Origin: Eubacteriales bacterium
Lineage (GTDB): Bacteria; Bacillota; Clostridia; JAQUNY01
Assembly (NCBI GenBank): GCA_028717405.1
Contig: JAQUNY010000082.1
Coordinates: 1-6,997 of the forward strand
Length of the DNA: 6,997 nt
Reading direction: 5' to 3'
Below, piece by piece: positions 1 to 5,889 of this stretch. A program made the translations under genes and the position numbers. Below the pieces are notes generated by a model, which made no database searches, had not been told where the DNA came from, and saw nothing but the letters and a program-made list of their open reading frames with translations. Within the stretch, counting starts at the first letter, position 1. Each line of letters opens with the position of its first letter.

Positions 1-817
1 TGGGTCGGGAGCACTTGCCGGAACGACGTTCCCCATAGACCGCGAAGCCGTGGCAGCAGAGCTGGGCTTTGAAAAAATAACCTCCAACAGCCTGGATGGC
101 GTAAGTGACAGAGATTTCGTGATCGAAATGCTTTCATGTATTTCAATAATCATGATGCATTTGAGCAGATTCTGTGAAGAGCTTGTGCTTTGGTCCTCAT
201 CCGAATTCGGTTTTGCCGCTATGGACGACTCCTTCAGCACCGGAAGCAGCATAATGCCACAAAAGAAAAATCCGGATATGGCTGAGTTGATTCGTGGTAA
301 GACAGGCCGTGCATACGGAAGCCTGATAACCGTTTTGACGGTGATGAAGTCTCTCCCCCTTGCCTATAATAAAGATATGCAGGAAGATAAAGAAGCTGTA
401 TTTGATGCGGTGGATACAATGCTGAATTGTCTTGGTGTCTTTACAGGAATGCTCGCTTCCGCCAAATTCAACAAGGATAAAATGTATACTGCAGCACGTG
501 AAGGATACGCGAATGCCACAGATGCAGCAGACTATCTTGCCGCCAAGGGCCTCCCTTTCAGGGAAGCTCATGAGATCGCAGGGAAAATGGTCCTCTACTG
601 CATAAGCAGCGGAAAACCTCTAGACAGCCTCACCGACAGTGAACTGGCAGGATTCAGCAGTTTATTCGGGAGTGATACCCGCGAAAAACTCAGCCTCCGT
701 TGTTGCATCGATTCAAGGAATACACCCGGCGGTCCTTCTCCTGGCAGTGTACAACTACAGATAAAAGAAGCTCAAAGATTCATAGACACTATCTTACGCG
801 GGCAGCCGCAAACCTGA
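1..817 (+). CDS. argH: Argininosuccinate lyase, C-terminal part (5' end outside the window)
   Basis: ArgH cleaves argininosuccinate to arginine and fumarate, the last step of arginine synthesis, in the cytoplasm as a homotetramer. The open frame begins at base 2 with GSGALAGTTFPIDRE, a typical internal ArgH segment, so the GTG at 50 is an internal valine codon and not the start. The fumarase/aspartase superfamily signature GSSIMPQKKNPD lies at 242-277; it forms the flexible loop that carries the catalytic serine. It is followed by the expected helical region (KSLPLAYNKDMQEDKE) and the C-terminal ArgH domain (EGYANATDAADYLAAKGLPFREAHEIAG). About 271 residues are visible, so roughly the first 40 percent of the usual ~460 aa is missing. 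The frame is intact to a TGA stop. It points toward the - strand genes and is not part of their operon. The identification is secure; what precedes argH (often argG) cannot be seen. Confidence 0.96.
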   Translation, partial: GSGALAGTTFPIDREAVAAELGFEKITSNSLDGVSDRDFVIEMLSCISIIMMHLSRFCEELVLWSSSEFGFAAMDDSFSTGSSIMPQKKNPDMAELIRGKTGRAYGSLITVLTVMKSLPLAYNKDMQEDKEAVFDAVDTMLNCLGVFTGMLASAKFNKDKMYTAAREGYANATDAADYLAAKGLPFREAHEIAGKMVLYCISSGKPLDSLTDSELAGFSSLFGSDTREKLSLRCCIDSRNTPGGPSPGSVQLQIKEAQRFIDTILRGQPQT

Positions 818-852
818 ATTATCGGGGCTGCCTGCATTTGCGTATATTTAAA

Positions 853-885
853 AAAGCCCTTGTTTCATGAAGAAACAGGGGCTTT
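853..885 (-). terminator. Rho-independent terminator between convergent argH and the small gene
   Basis: A 14-bp stem (arms 853-866 and 872-885, with one G-U type mismatch) closes a 5-nt loop. Read on the - strand the stem is followed by TTTTTT, which makes a proper intrinsic terminator for the small gene ending at 917. On the + strand the stem is followed by TTTGATTCC, a poor U-tract, so termination of argH here is possible but weaker. The hairpin sits between two convergent genes, as expected for a shared terminator. Confidence 0.85.
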
Positions 886-916
886 GATTCCTATATCATC
901 TTCATCTTCATCATCT

Positions 917-1228
917 TCATCTTTGCTTTACCTTCTTGTCAAGGGCTTTTCCAAGACTGTACCATGAATCTCTCAGCCTGAATCTTGTCTCTTCATCAAG
1001 AATTCTTTCAATAACGTCGTTTAATGATCTTCTCATATTAAAATACTCAACAAGATTGAAATCTTCTTTTGCAAGCAGATCCTCCATCTCAATGATCCAT
1101 TCATTTATGCCGTCTGCGCCTATCAGCGACTCAGGTATCTTTTTTTTAAGATGAGTTAATACAAGCTTTACAGCTTTTCTTTTAACGTCATTATCAGTTT
1201 GTATTTTTTTAACTGCCTTGCCTGCCAT
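917..1228 (-). CDS. Small hypothetical protein, 103 aa
   Basis: I do not recognise this protein. The chosen ATG (1226-1228) has a strong GGAGGA site at 1238-1243, 9 nt upstream. A longer reading from a TTG at 1297 would run through the leader hairpins and lacks support. The product is very rich in charged residues: a basic N-terminus (MAGKAVKKIQ, then several Lys/Arg to about residue 30), an acidic middle (EMEDLLAKEDF, residues 47-57) and a basic end (KALDKKVKQR). It has no cysteine, no signal peptide and no membrane segment, and looks mainly helical, so a small soluble cytoplasmic protein is likely. It follows the activase in the same direction but is separated by 269 bp holding its own predicted promoter, so it is probably a separate unit. 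Right after its stop, the +1 frame encodes nine acidic residues in a row (see findings). Its status as a gene is well supported by start site, promoter and terminator; its function is unknown. Confidence 0.75.
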   Translation of the reverse strand: MAGKAVKKIQTDNDVKRKAVKLVLTHLKKKIPESLIGADGINEWIIEMEDLLAKEDFNLVEYFNMRRSLNDVIERILDEETRFRLRDSWYSLGKALDKKVKQR

Positions 1229-1278
1229 AAAGCACACTCCTCCGCACGGGCTGTAGGTCCCGGTAGTCATAACAAAAT

Positions 1279-1315
1279 GGCATAACCCATATGCCAAAGC
1301 AGCCGCATGTGCGGC
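1279..1315 (-). other. Two small hairpins in the leader of the small gene
   Basis: Two adjacent perfect inverted repeats lie between the predicted transcription start (about 1353) and the ribosome binding site. One has 6-bp arms GGCATA/TATGCC (1279-1284 and 1290-1295) with a 5-nt loop. The other has 5-bp arms GCCGC/GCGGC (1302-1306 and 1311-1315) with a 4-nt loop. Neither is followed by a U-run, so neither is a terminator. I do not recognise a known riboswitch or leader family. Confidence 0.4.
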
Positions 1316-1359
1316 AACTTCATCTATTCATCTGGAAACAGAATTTAGATTACATAAAC

Positions 1360-1388
1360 AGTATAACATTTATTAAATAAATATCCAA
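1360..1388 (-). promoter_or_regulatory. Predicted sigma-A type promoter of the small gene
   Basis: On the - strand, TTGGAT (1383-1388) and TATACT (1360-1365) are separated by exactly 17 bp of AT-rich DNA. This is close to the TTGACA/TATAAT consensus. Transcription would start near 1353, giving a leader of about 125 nt before the ATG at 1228. The tandem repeats at 1391-1435 begin two bases upstream of the -35 box. Confidence 0.55.
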
Positions 1389-1390
1389 AT

Positions 1391-1435
1391 ATATTTCCGG
1401 CCGATATATTTCCGGTCGACATATTTCCGGTCGAC
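1391..1435. repeat. Three tandem 15-bp repeats, with two shorter related copies beyond
   Basis: The unit ATATTTCCGGTCGAC is present at 1406-1420 and 1421-1435, and as ATATTTCCGGCCGAT at 1391-1405. The core TTTCCGG recurs at 1443-1449 and 1456-1462, there within two GTTTCCGGCAGG-like copies, making five cores in 69 bp. Two units contain the palindrome GTCGAC. The array lies in the gap between the activase and the small gene, directly upstream of the latter's predicted promoter. It could be a protein-binding array or simply an intergenic repeat. Confidence 0.8.
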
Positions 1436-1497
1436 ATCGAGGTTTCCGGCAGGGTTTTCCGGCAGGGCTGGCAGGTCCATCTGCAGGTATAACCTTT

Positions 1498-2508
1498 TCA
1501 GTCTCTGCCGCTGACGGCGTTCAGCCCGTATCTGCTCAGCTTCCCGGCAGCTGCCCTGAGCTCATCATCGTCAGGCGAAGCCACATCAGGCAGAGTGTTG
1601 ACCATGTCAAGCGACCTGTATTTTGAACCTGCGAGCGCGTGATAAGGAAGCACTTTTACTTTTGTGATCCCTTTGATCCCGGAAAGAAACTCCCCCGCAG
1701 CATTAAGAAAAGCGTCATCATTATTTATACCTGGTATCAGGGGTATCCGTATCTCTATCGTTGCTCCGTTCCCGGCAATATACTCAAGATTCCTGTGTAT
1801 CAGCTCATTTGAAGCGCCGGTATATTTAAGGTGCTCTTCAGGATCCATCAGCTTTATGTCATACAGGAATATATCGGTCAGTGGAAGCGCCCTTGAAAAA
1901 GCTTCACGCGGCACATAACCACACGTGTCTACCGCGGTATGTATCCCTTTGTCTTTAAGCGCCTTCAGCAGTTCAACACAAAAGTCCGCCTGAAGCAGGG
2001 GCTCACCGCCCGATAATGTAGCTCCTCCGCCGGAATTATTGTAAAAATCGACATCCTCCATTATTGGCGCCATAACTTCGGAAACTGTCATTTCTTTCCC
2101 GTAAAATATCAGCGCACCACCCAGGCAAACGTCTGCACACTTTCCGCACAAAATACATTTATCACGTATGAACTCATGAACAAAGCGCTCACTGCCAGGG
2201 GCTTCCGGCTTCATTATGTGGGCGCCGGACGGGCATACCTTGACACACTCGCCGCAGGATATGCATTTCTGGCCGATATATGCCAGCTGCGGTTCTGATG
2301 ATATACTTTCGGGATTGTGGCACCATATGCATTTCAGACTGCAGCCCTTAAAAAATACTGTTGTTCTTATGCCCGGTCCGTCATGTACGGAAAATTTTTT
2401 AATGTCGACTATGCTTCCGGTTATTGTCTCTTCAGCCTTTTTCGTCTCAGTCCCATTTACCGCCTGGTTCAGCCCTGCATCCGTTGCTCTTTCAGCTTTC
2501 ATTTCCAT
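1498..2508 (-). CDS. Glycyl-radical enzyme activating enzyme (radical SAM, PflA-like with two ferredoxin clusters)
   Basis: This family uses S-adenosylmethionine and a [4Fe-4S] cluster to abstract hydrogen from a glycine of a partner glycyl-radical enzyme, creating its catalytic radical; it works only without oxygen. In the 336-aa product the radical SAM cysteines are C56, C60 and C63 (CSLKCIWC), preceded by the family motif FSVHDGPGIRTTVF (residues 39-52). Two inserted ferredoxin motifs follow (C82/C85/C88/C92 and C118/C121/C124/C128), then SGGEP (166-170) for SAM binding. The insert places it with activases of glycerol/diol dehydratase, choline lyase, hydroxyphenylacetate decarboxylase and similar enzymes, not with pyruvate formate-lyase activase, which lacks it. 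The ATG at 2508 is chosen because AGAAGG (2516-2521) lies 7 nt upstream; TTG at 2511 is the alternative. About 30 polar residues precede the conserved domain, a longer tail than usual. No glycyl-radical enzyme is visible in the window. The family is certain; the partner is unknown. Confidence 0.93.
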   Translation of the reverse strand: MEMKAERATDAGLNQAVNGTETKKAEETITGSIVDIKKFSVHDGPGIRTTVFFKGCSLKCIWCHNPESISSEPQLAYIGQKCISCGECVKVCPSGAHIMKPEAPGSERFVHEFIRDKCILCGKCADVCLGGALIFYGKEMTVSEVMAPIMEDVDFYNNSGGGATLSGGEPLLQADFCVELLKALKDKGIHTAVDTCGYVPREAFSRALPLTDIFLYDIKLMDPEEHLKYTGASNELIHRNLEYIAGNGATIEIRIPLIPGINNDDAFLNAAGEFLSGIKGITKVKVLPYHALAGSKYRSLDMVNTLPDVASPDDDELRAAAGKLSRYGLNAVSGRD

Positions 2509-2552
2509 CAATATACCTTCTCGTCTTCATTATCCCGCCGCACAATCTCTTA

Positions 2553-2609
2553 TTGTCCCATTGTACAGTACATGGGATAAATAATACACGGTTGAGCCGA
2601 ATCAGTAAA
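2553..2609 (-). promoter_or_regulatory. Predicted promoter and palindromic operator of the activase gene
   Basis: On the - strand, TTTACT (2604-2609) and TATTAT (2581-2586) are 17 bp apart, a moderate sigma-A type promoter with transcription starting near 2574. An imperfect palindrome lies at 2553-2580, centred on GTACAGTAC. Its arms are TTGTCCCATTGTAC and GTACATGGGATAA, which pair over about 13 bp with one mismatch and one bulged base. Its position from the edge of the -10 box across the start point is typical of a repressor operator, but no regulator is known. I saw no clear intrinsic terminator between the oxidoreductase stop and this site, so read-through from the upstream operon is also possible. 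Confidence 0.45.
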
Positions 2610-2666
2610 TGTGTTTTTTGCTTATTTTACACTTTTCGATACATTTTTTGTGATAAACCTGCCGGC

Positions 2667-3749
2667 TTAAATCTTTATCAGTTTGCCGCAATCTGCCGAC
2701 TCATGGATTGCACAAATGACCTCTGTCAGGTGACGGGCATAATCCAGGCTGACAATATAAGGTTCTTTTCCGCGCAGTACATTCTCCAAATGAGTATAAA
2801 TTGCATAATGGTCGCCGAATCTTTTTCCTTCGACCTTCATCTGTGTCCTGCTGACATTGACTGTACTCCTGTATGCCGATGGGTCATCATTTACGGGATA
2901 TGAGACCTCATGGATCTCCATGTCGTCGGCAGTCATATATATTGTCCCTTTATCCCCCTGTACGACCCAATTCGGGAGATACTCGGTCATAATATTATAC
3001 TCGACATTGACAAGTACGCCACTTTTTGTTTTAAGGATGGCATAGAACATATCCTCGGCATCTCCGGGATTTATCACCTGTTTTGTGTCGGCATATACCT
3101 GCACCACAGGTTCGTCAACGAATGCCAGGACCTGGTCGAGCAGGTGCGGCCCCCAGTTGTTGAGATACCCGCCACCATATGCCTTAAGTGTCTGCCAGTC
3201 GCTTCTTTTTCCGAAGGTGACCTGGCTTCTGCGGATCTGAAATACTTTGCCTATTGTCCCGGCAGCCACAACTTCCTTCAGTTTTGCCAGATCGCTGCCG
3301 AAATGACATGGTATAAAAGGCATTACCATCACGCCGTTTTCCCGGGAAGCTTCGATTATTGTATCAGCATCCTTTACATTCAGCGCCCATGGCTTTGTTA
3401 TCATTACATTTTTACCGGCGTTGAGAAAATCAAGGGCAATTTCGGCATGATTGTTACTGTATGTCAGGACTATCACAAAATCAAAATCGTCTGAATCAAG
3501 CATTTCGCTGTGGCTGGTGAACGTTTTACACGAGAACATACCGCCGTATTTTTCAGCCGCTTCCCTGTTTATATCACATGCCGCCGTTACACAAAACCCC
3601 GGATGCTTTAAAAGCACAAGCCCGTGCAGCTCATTGGCCGTCCTGCCGCAACCGATAACGGCTGTCCTTATCTTCCCTTTGATGTCCTCCCCGCGCCCGA
3701 TTTTGCTTTTTTCAGATATAATGGATTTAACTGATCCTATAGATTTCAT
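2667..3749 (-). CDS. Gfo/Idh/MocA family NAD(P)-dependent oxidoreductase
   Basis: The 360-aa length and fold pattern fit this family, whose members oxidise or reduce sugars, inositols and their derivatives with NAD(P), in the cytoplasm. The Rossmann motif VIGCGRTA (GxGxxA) is at residues 31-38, and a strand ending in an acidic residue (AACDI, 56-60) fits NAD binding. The usual EKP motif appears as TKP (118-120), keeping the lysine. The sugar-binding/catalytic helix reads GGGYLNNWGPHLLDQ (192-206), keeping H202 and D205 but with Asn198 where many members have Asp. The ATG at 3749 is chosen because GAGGAG (3759-3764) lies 9 nt upstream; the open frame continues to 3875, but that part would overlap the upstream gene and is not protein-like. 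About 24 residues precede the Rossmann strand, slightly long. It follows the epimerase by 88 bp, probably in one transcript. The family is certain; the substrate is unknown. Confidence 0.93.
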   Translation of the reverse strand: MKSIGSVKSIISEKSKIGRGEDIKGKIRTAVIGCGRTANELHGLVLLKHPGFCVTAACDINREAAEKYGGMFSCKTFTSHSEMLDSDDFDFVIVLTYSNNHAEIALDFLNAGKNVMITKPWALNVKDADTIIEASRENGVMVMPFIPCHFGSDLAKLKEVVAAGTIGKVFQIRRSQVTFGKRSDWQTLKAYGGGYLNNWGPHLLDQVLAFVDEPVVQVYADTKQVINPGDAEDMFYAILKTKSGVLVNVEYNIMTEYLPNWVVQGDKGTIYMTADDMEIHEVSYPVNDDPSAYRSTVNVSRTQMKVEGKRFGDHYAIYTHLENVLRGKEPYIVSLDYARHLTEVICAIHESADCGKLIKI

Positions 3750-3837
3750 AAATTTATTCTCCTCTGTCCTTTTTAATATGAGTGGCGAAATCACCAACTT
3801 GAGTTTTGATATTGCTTCTCCACATGAGATCAAAATA

Positions 3838-4644
3838 TCAGGCTCTGTCGCAAAACCATCCTCTAAGCTTTCCAAGCGCCTTTGTCATGCTGTCTTCAAC
3901 TGTTCCCGCGTTTGACTCAAAACTTATCGTGTTATCATATTTCCCACTTTTCAAATTCTCAAGCACCGCAAGTACCTCAGGCTCATATTCATCCTCAGGC
4001 AGCGCCCTTGAAGAGTTCGAAATATGAACATGTGTAATATAATTCAAATACCTTGTTACATCCTCCGGATCATCTTTATTCGTCAGCATATGAAGGCTGT
4101 CGGCAAGAAGCCCGATCCTGGGCGAATCAACCATTTCGACCAGCTTCATCCCATCTTTAAGTGTATGGATAAAATTACACGCATTGCTCCTGATAGGTTC
4201 GATAACGACATTAATATCATATTGCCCGCACAATGGCAGCATTACTTCCTTTATCATGTGGGTAAGCTGCCGGTATCCTTCATCCCATGTCACTCCATCC
4301 GGCAGTTCCCTTGCGGGGGCACTTCCGAAAACAAGCTTCGATGAACCAAGTGCAGCCGCTCTGGCAAAGGCATGCTTAAGATAATCCCTTGTTTTCCTGT
4401 TGTCGGCATCAGGTCCGGTAAGCCTTATGCTGCCCGGGAAAAGCGCACAGGAAACATCGGCGGCAAGGCCAATATTTCTTAACCTGGCCGACAGGAGCGC
4501 GAATTCCTCTTCAGTCAGCTCTGCCAGCAGCTTCAGCCTGAATTCGACAAAATCGAAGCTTGCTTTGCTTATCCTCTCAAGTAGTTCATAATCTGCTTTA
4601 TCTTTGAATGCAGATGCAAACTCAGTACAAAATCCAAATCTCAT
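3838..4644 (-). CDS. Sugar phosphate isomerase/epimerase (xylose-isomerase-like TIM barrel)
   Basis: The 268-aa protein belongs to the AP-endonuclease-2/xylose-isomerase-like barrels, which include D-tagatose/D-psicose 3-epimerases, inosose dehydratase (IolE) and hydroxypyruvate isomerase. These act on ketoses or keto-inositols with one divalent metal ion. Visible metal-ligand candidates are E149 (VVIEP), D182 (LLADSLH), H207 (HVHIS) and E243 (SFESN). H185 and R213 fall at the spacings expected for the substrate-binding His and Arg of tagatose 3-epimerase (three after the Asp, six after the His). The N-terminus MRFGFCTEF is a normal first barrel strand. The ATG at 4644 has AAAGGAG (4656-4662) 11 nt upstream. 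It starts 27 bp after the isomerase gene and precedes the oxidoreductase. Epimerase plus Gfo/Idh/MocA partners are common in inositol and rare-sugar pathways, so a joint pathway is likely. Whether the reaction is epimerisation, isomerisation or dehydration cannot be told. Confidence 0.9.
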   Translation of the reverse strand: MRFGFCTEFASAFKDKADYELLERISKASFDFVEFRLKLLAELTEEEFALLSARLRNIGLAADVSCALFPGSIRLTGPDADNRKTRDYLKHAFARAAALGSSKLVFGSAPARELPDGVTWDEGYRQLTHMIKEVMLPLCGQYDINVVIEPIRSNACNFIHTLKDGMKLVEMVDSPRIGLLADSLHMLTNKDDPEDVTRYLNYITHVHISNSSRALPEDEYEPEVLAVLENLKSGKYDNTISFESNAGTVEDSMTKALGKLRGWFCDRA

Positions 4645-4671
4645 AACCGGTTTTTCTCCTTTGTCTGCTAC

Positions 4672-5808
4672 TCATCTGATATCAGGCCCGAAAAAGCGCA
4701 TCAACTTCATAGCCTCCCGTGCGGTGCCCTTTATACTGAAACCGCCCATGCCCGCAGGTATAAAAAACTGGTCCCCGGGTTTCAGAAAAATCGGTTCTGA
4801 TCCCTCTCTTCCTGCAAAAAGCTTTCCTTGCCCTTCAAGTATATACAGTCCGCTGAAGATATCTTCAGGAGGGACCTTAAAGCTTCTTCCCTGCCCTACA
4901 GTCAAAACAGTCATCCTGAAACAGGGAGTATCCTTATGGCCAACCGCCTCAATATATTTCACGCCTTCTGATTCCTCAATCACAAGCGGTTTGATCCTCC
5001 ACCTGTCGAGTGTCTGCATGCAGGTCAATCCCTCATATTTAAAACAGCTGAGCATTTCTTCGAATCCCGCACCGAGATGGCATCTCTCATCGGGAATTGT
5101 CCTGCCTGAAATCGTTGTTTTCTCGACACGCAGGGTGAAGTCCGTAGGTTCCTGTATTTCGACAAGGAAGCACCCGGGCCCGATGGCATGCGGTACACCG
5201 CTCTCAACGAGGTATGTTTCGCCCGGTGACACTTCAATCCTGTGAAGGCAGTCCAGCATACCATTTATATCCTGCCGGTCGAAGAGCTTCCTCCATTTAT
5301 CCTTTGAGATCCCCGGCTTAAATCCCATGTAAATACAAGGGGTGTCAGCTTTATTGGAAGATCCCGCAGGAAGTATATACCAGCATTCGGTTTTGCCGTA
5401 TTTCGAACCAAAAAGCCTGAGCGCGCTGGCTTTATCAGGATGCACCTGTATAGCCAGCCTCTCGGCTGCATCTAAAAGTTTCACAAGGACCCCGGTCGAA
5501 GCCCCGAATTTATTTACATGTTTTTCCCCGAGTGAACCTGCAGGATCGCTCCTGATCAGGTCTGCCAGAGTGGATTCCCCATCTTCGGAGATACTAAGGC
5601 CTTCGCCGGCAAATTCTTCACGCCCGGGATTATTGGCGGCTACAGTAGATATGATCCATTCTTCGGGGAAATTTGAATCCTCCGGTTTTTCGGCACCGTG
5701 CAACGCATCAATACGGCTGCCCCCCTGATATGTCCTCCAGGCCCTCGCGGGTTTCAGCTTTATGGGCATATCGAAATGCCTTGTTTGCTGATTTTTTTCG
5801 GATTGCAT
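4672..5808 (-). CDS. Class I mannose-6-phosphate isomerase family protein
   Basis: The family interconverts mannose-6-phosphate and fructose-6-phosphate with a zinc ion held in a cupin fold. Zinc-ligand motifs are intact: Q121 and H123 (IQVHPDK), E141 (GKTECWYIL) and H207 (GVPHAIGPG), followed by VEIQEPTDFTLRVEK with the conserved active-site arginine R227. A second cupin lies at about residues 290-375 (LYILEGQGKL... FLKPGDQFFIPAG). At 378 aa it is longer than Bacillus ManA (about 315 aa). The motif usually written RIWGG is altered to RTYQGG (25-30), and the early segment around 31-100 looks less conserved. The ATG at 5808 has AGGAG (5820-5824) 11 nt upstream; Met14 at 5769 is an alternative that would begin right at the conserved MPIKLKPA. 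It sits between a cupin protein and a sugar epimerase in a catabolic-looking operon, so its substrate may not be mannose-6-phosphate. The fold and zinc site are secure; manA is not assigned for that reason. Confidence 0.88.
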   Translation of the reverse strand: MQSEKNQQTRHFDMPIKLKPARAWRTYQGGSRIDALHGAEKPEDSNFPEEWIISTVAANNPGREEFAGEGLSISEDGESTLADLIRSDPAGSLGEKHVNKFGASTGVLVKLLDAAERLAIQVHPDKASALRLFGSKYGKTECWYILPAGSSNKADTPCIYMGFKPGISKDKWRKLFDRQDINGMLDCLHRIEVSPGETYLVESGVPHAIGPGCFLVEIQEPTDFTLRVEKTTISGRTIPDERCHLGAGFEEMLSCFKYEGLTCMQTLDRWRIKPLVIEESEGVKYIEAVGHKDTPCFRMTVLTVGQGRSFKVPPEDIFSGLYILEGQGKLFAGREGSEPIFLKPGDQFFIPAGMGGFSIKGTAREAMKLMRFFGPDIR

Positions 5809-5889
5809 TGGTAATATTTCTCCTGCATTTCTTTTTGTTTCATGCCACTTTTTTCTGATAATCCTGCTGCTGCTGCTGATTTTTCTTGT

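Noticed and set aside
50..52. GTG as a start codon for a 255-aa protein
   Set aside because: The same frame continues upstream to base 2 with conserved ArgH residues, so the codon is internal to argH.
197..571. - strand open frame inside argH
   Set aside because: It is antisense to the conserved catalytic region of ArgH, and its cysteine- and histidine-rich translation resembles no protein family.
1229..1297. N-terminal extension of the small gene from a TTG codon
   Set aside because: The ATG at 1228 has GGAGGA 9 nt upstream, while the extension is cysteine-rich, unlike the rest, and runs through the leader hairpins.
3750..3875. N-terminal extension of the oxidoreductase
   Set aside because: It overlaps the 3' end of the epimerase gene, lies before a good GAGGAG site, and does not resemble the family N-terminus.
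2424..3915. Long + strand open frames opposite the oxidoreductase (for example 2910-3494 and 3451-3915)
   Set aside because: They are antisense to well-supported genes, lack ribosome binding sites and show no recognisable domains; they are shadows.
5864..5878. Five CTG triplets between the cupin and isomerase genes
   Set aside because: It is a short simple repeat in an 81-bp gap, with no hairpin or promoter-like arrangement to support a role.
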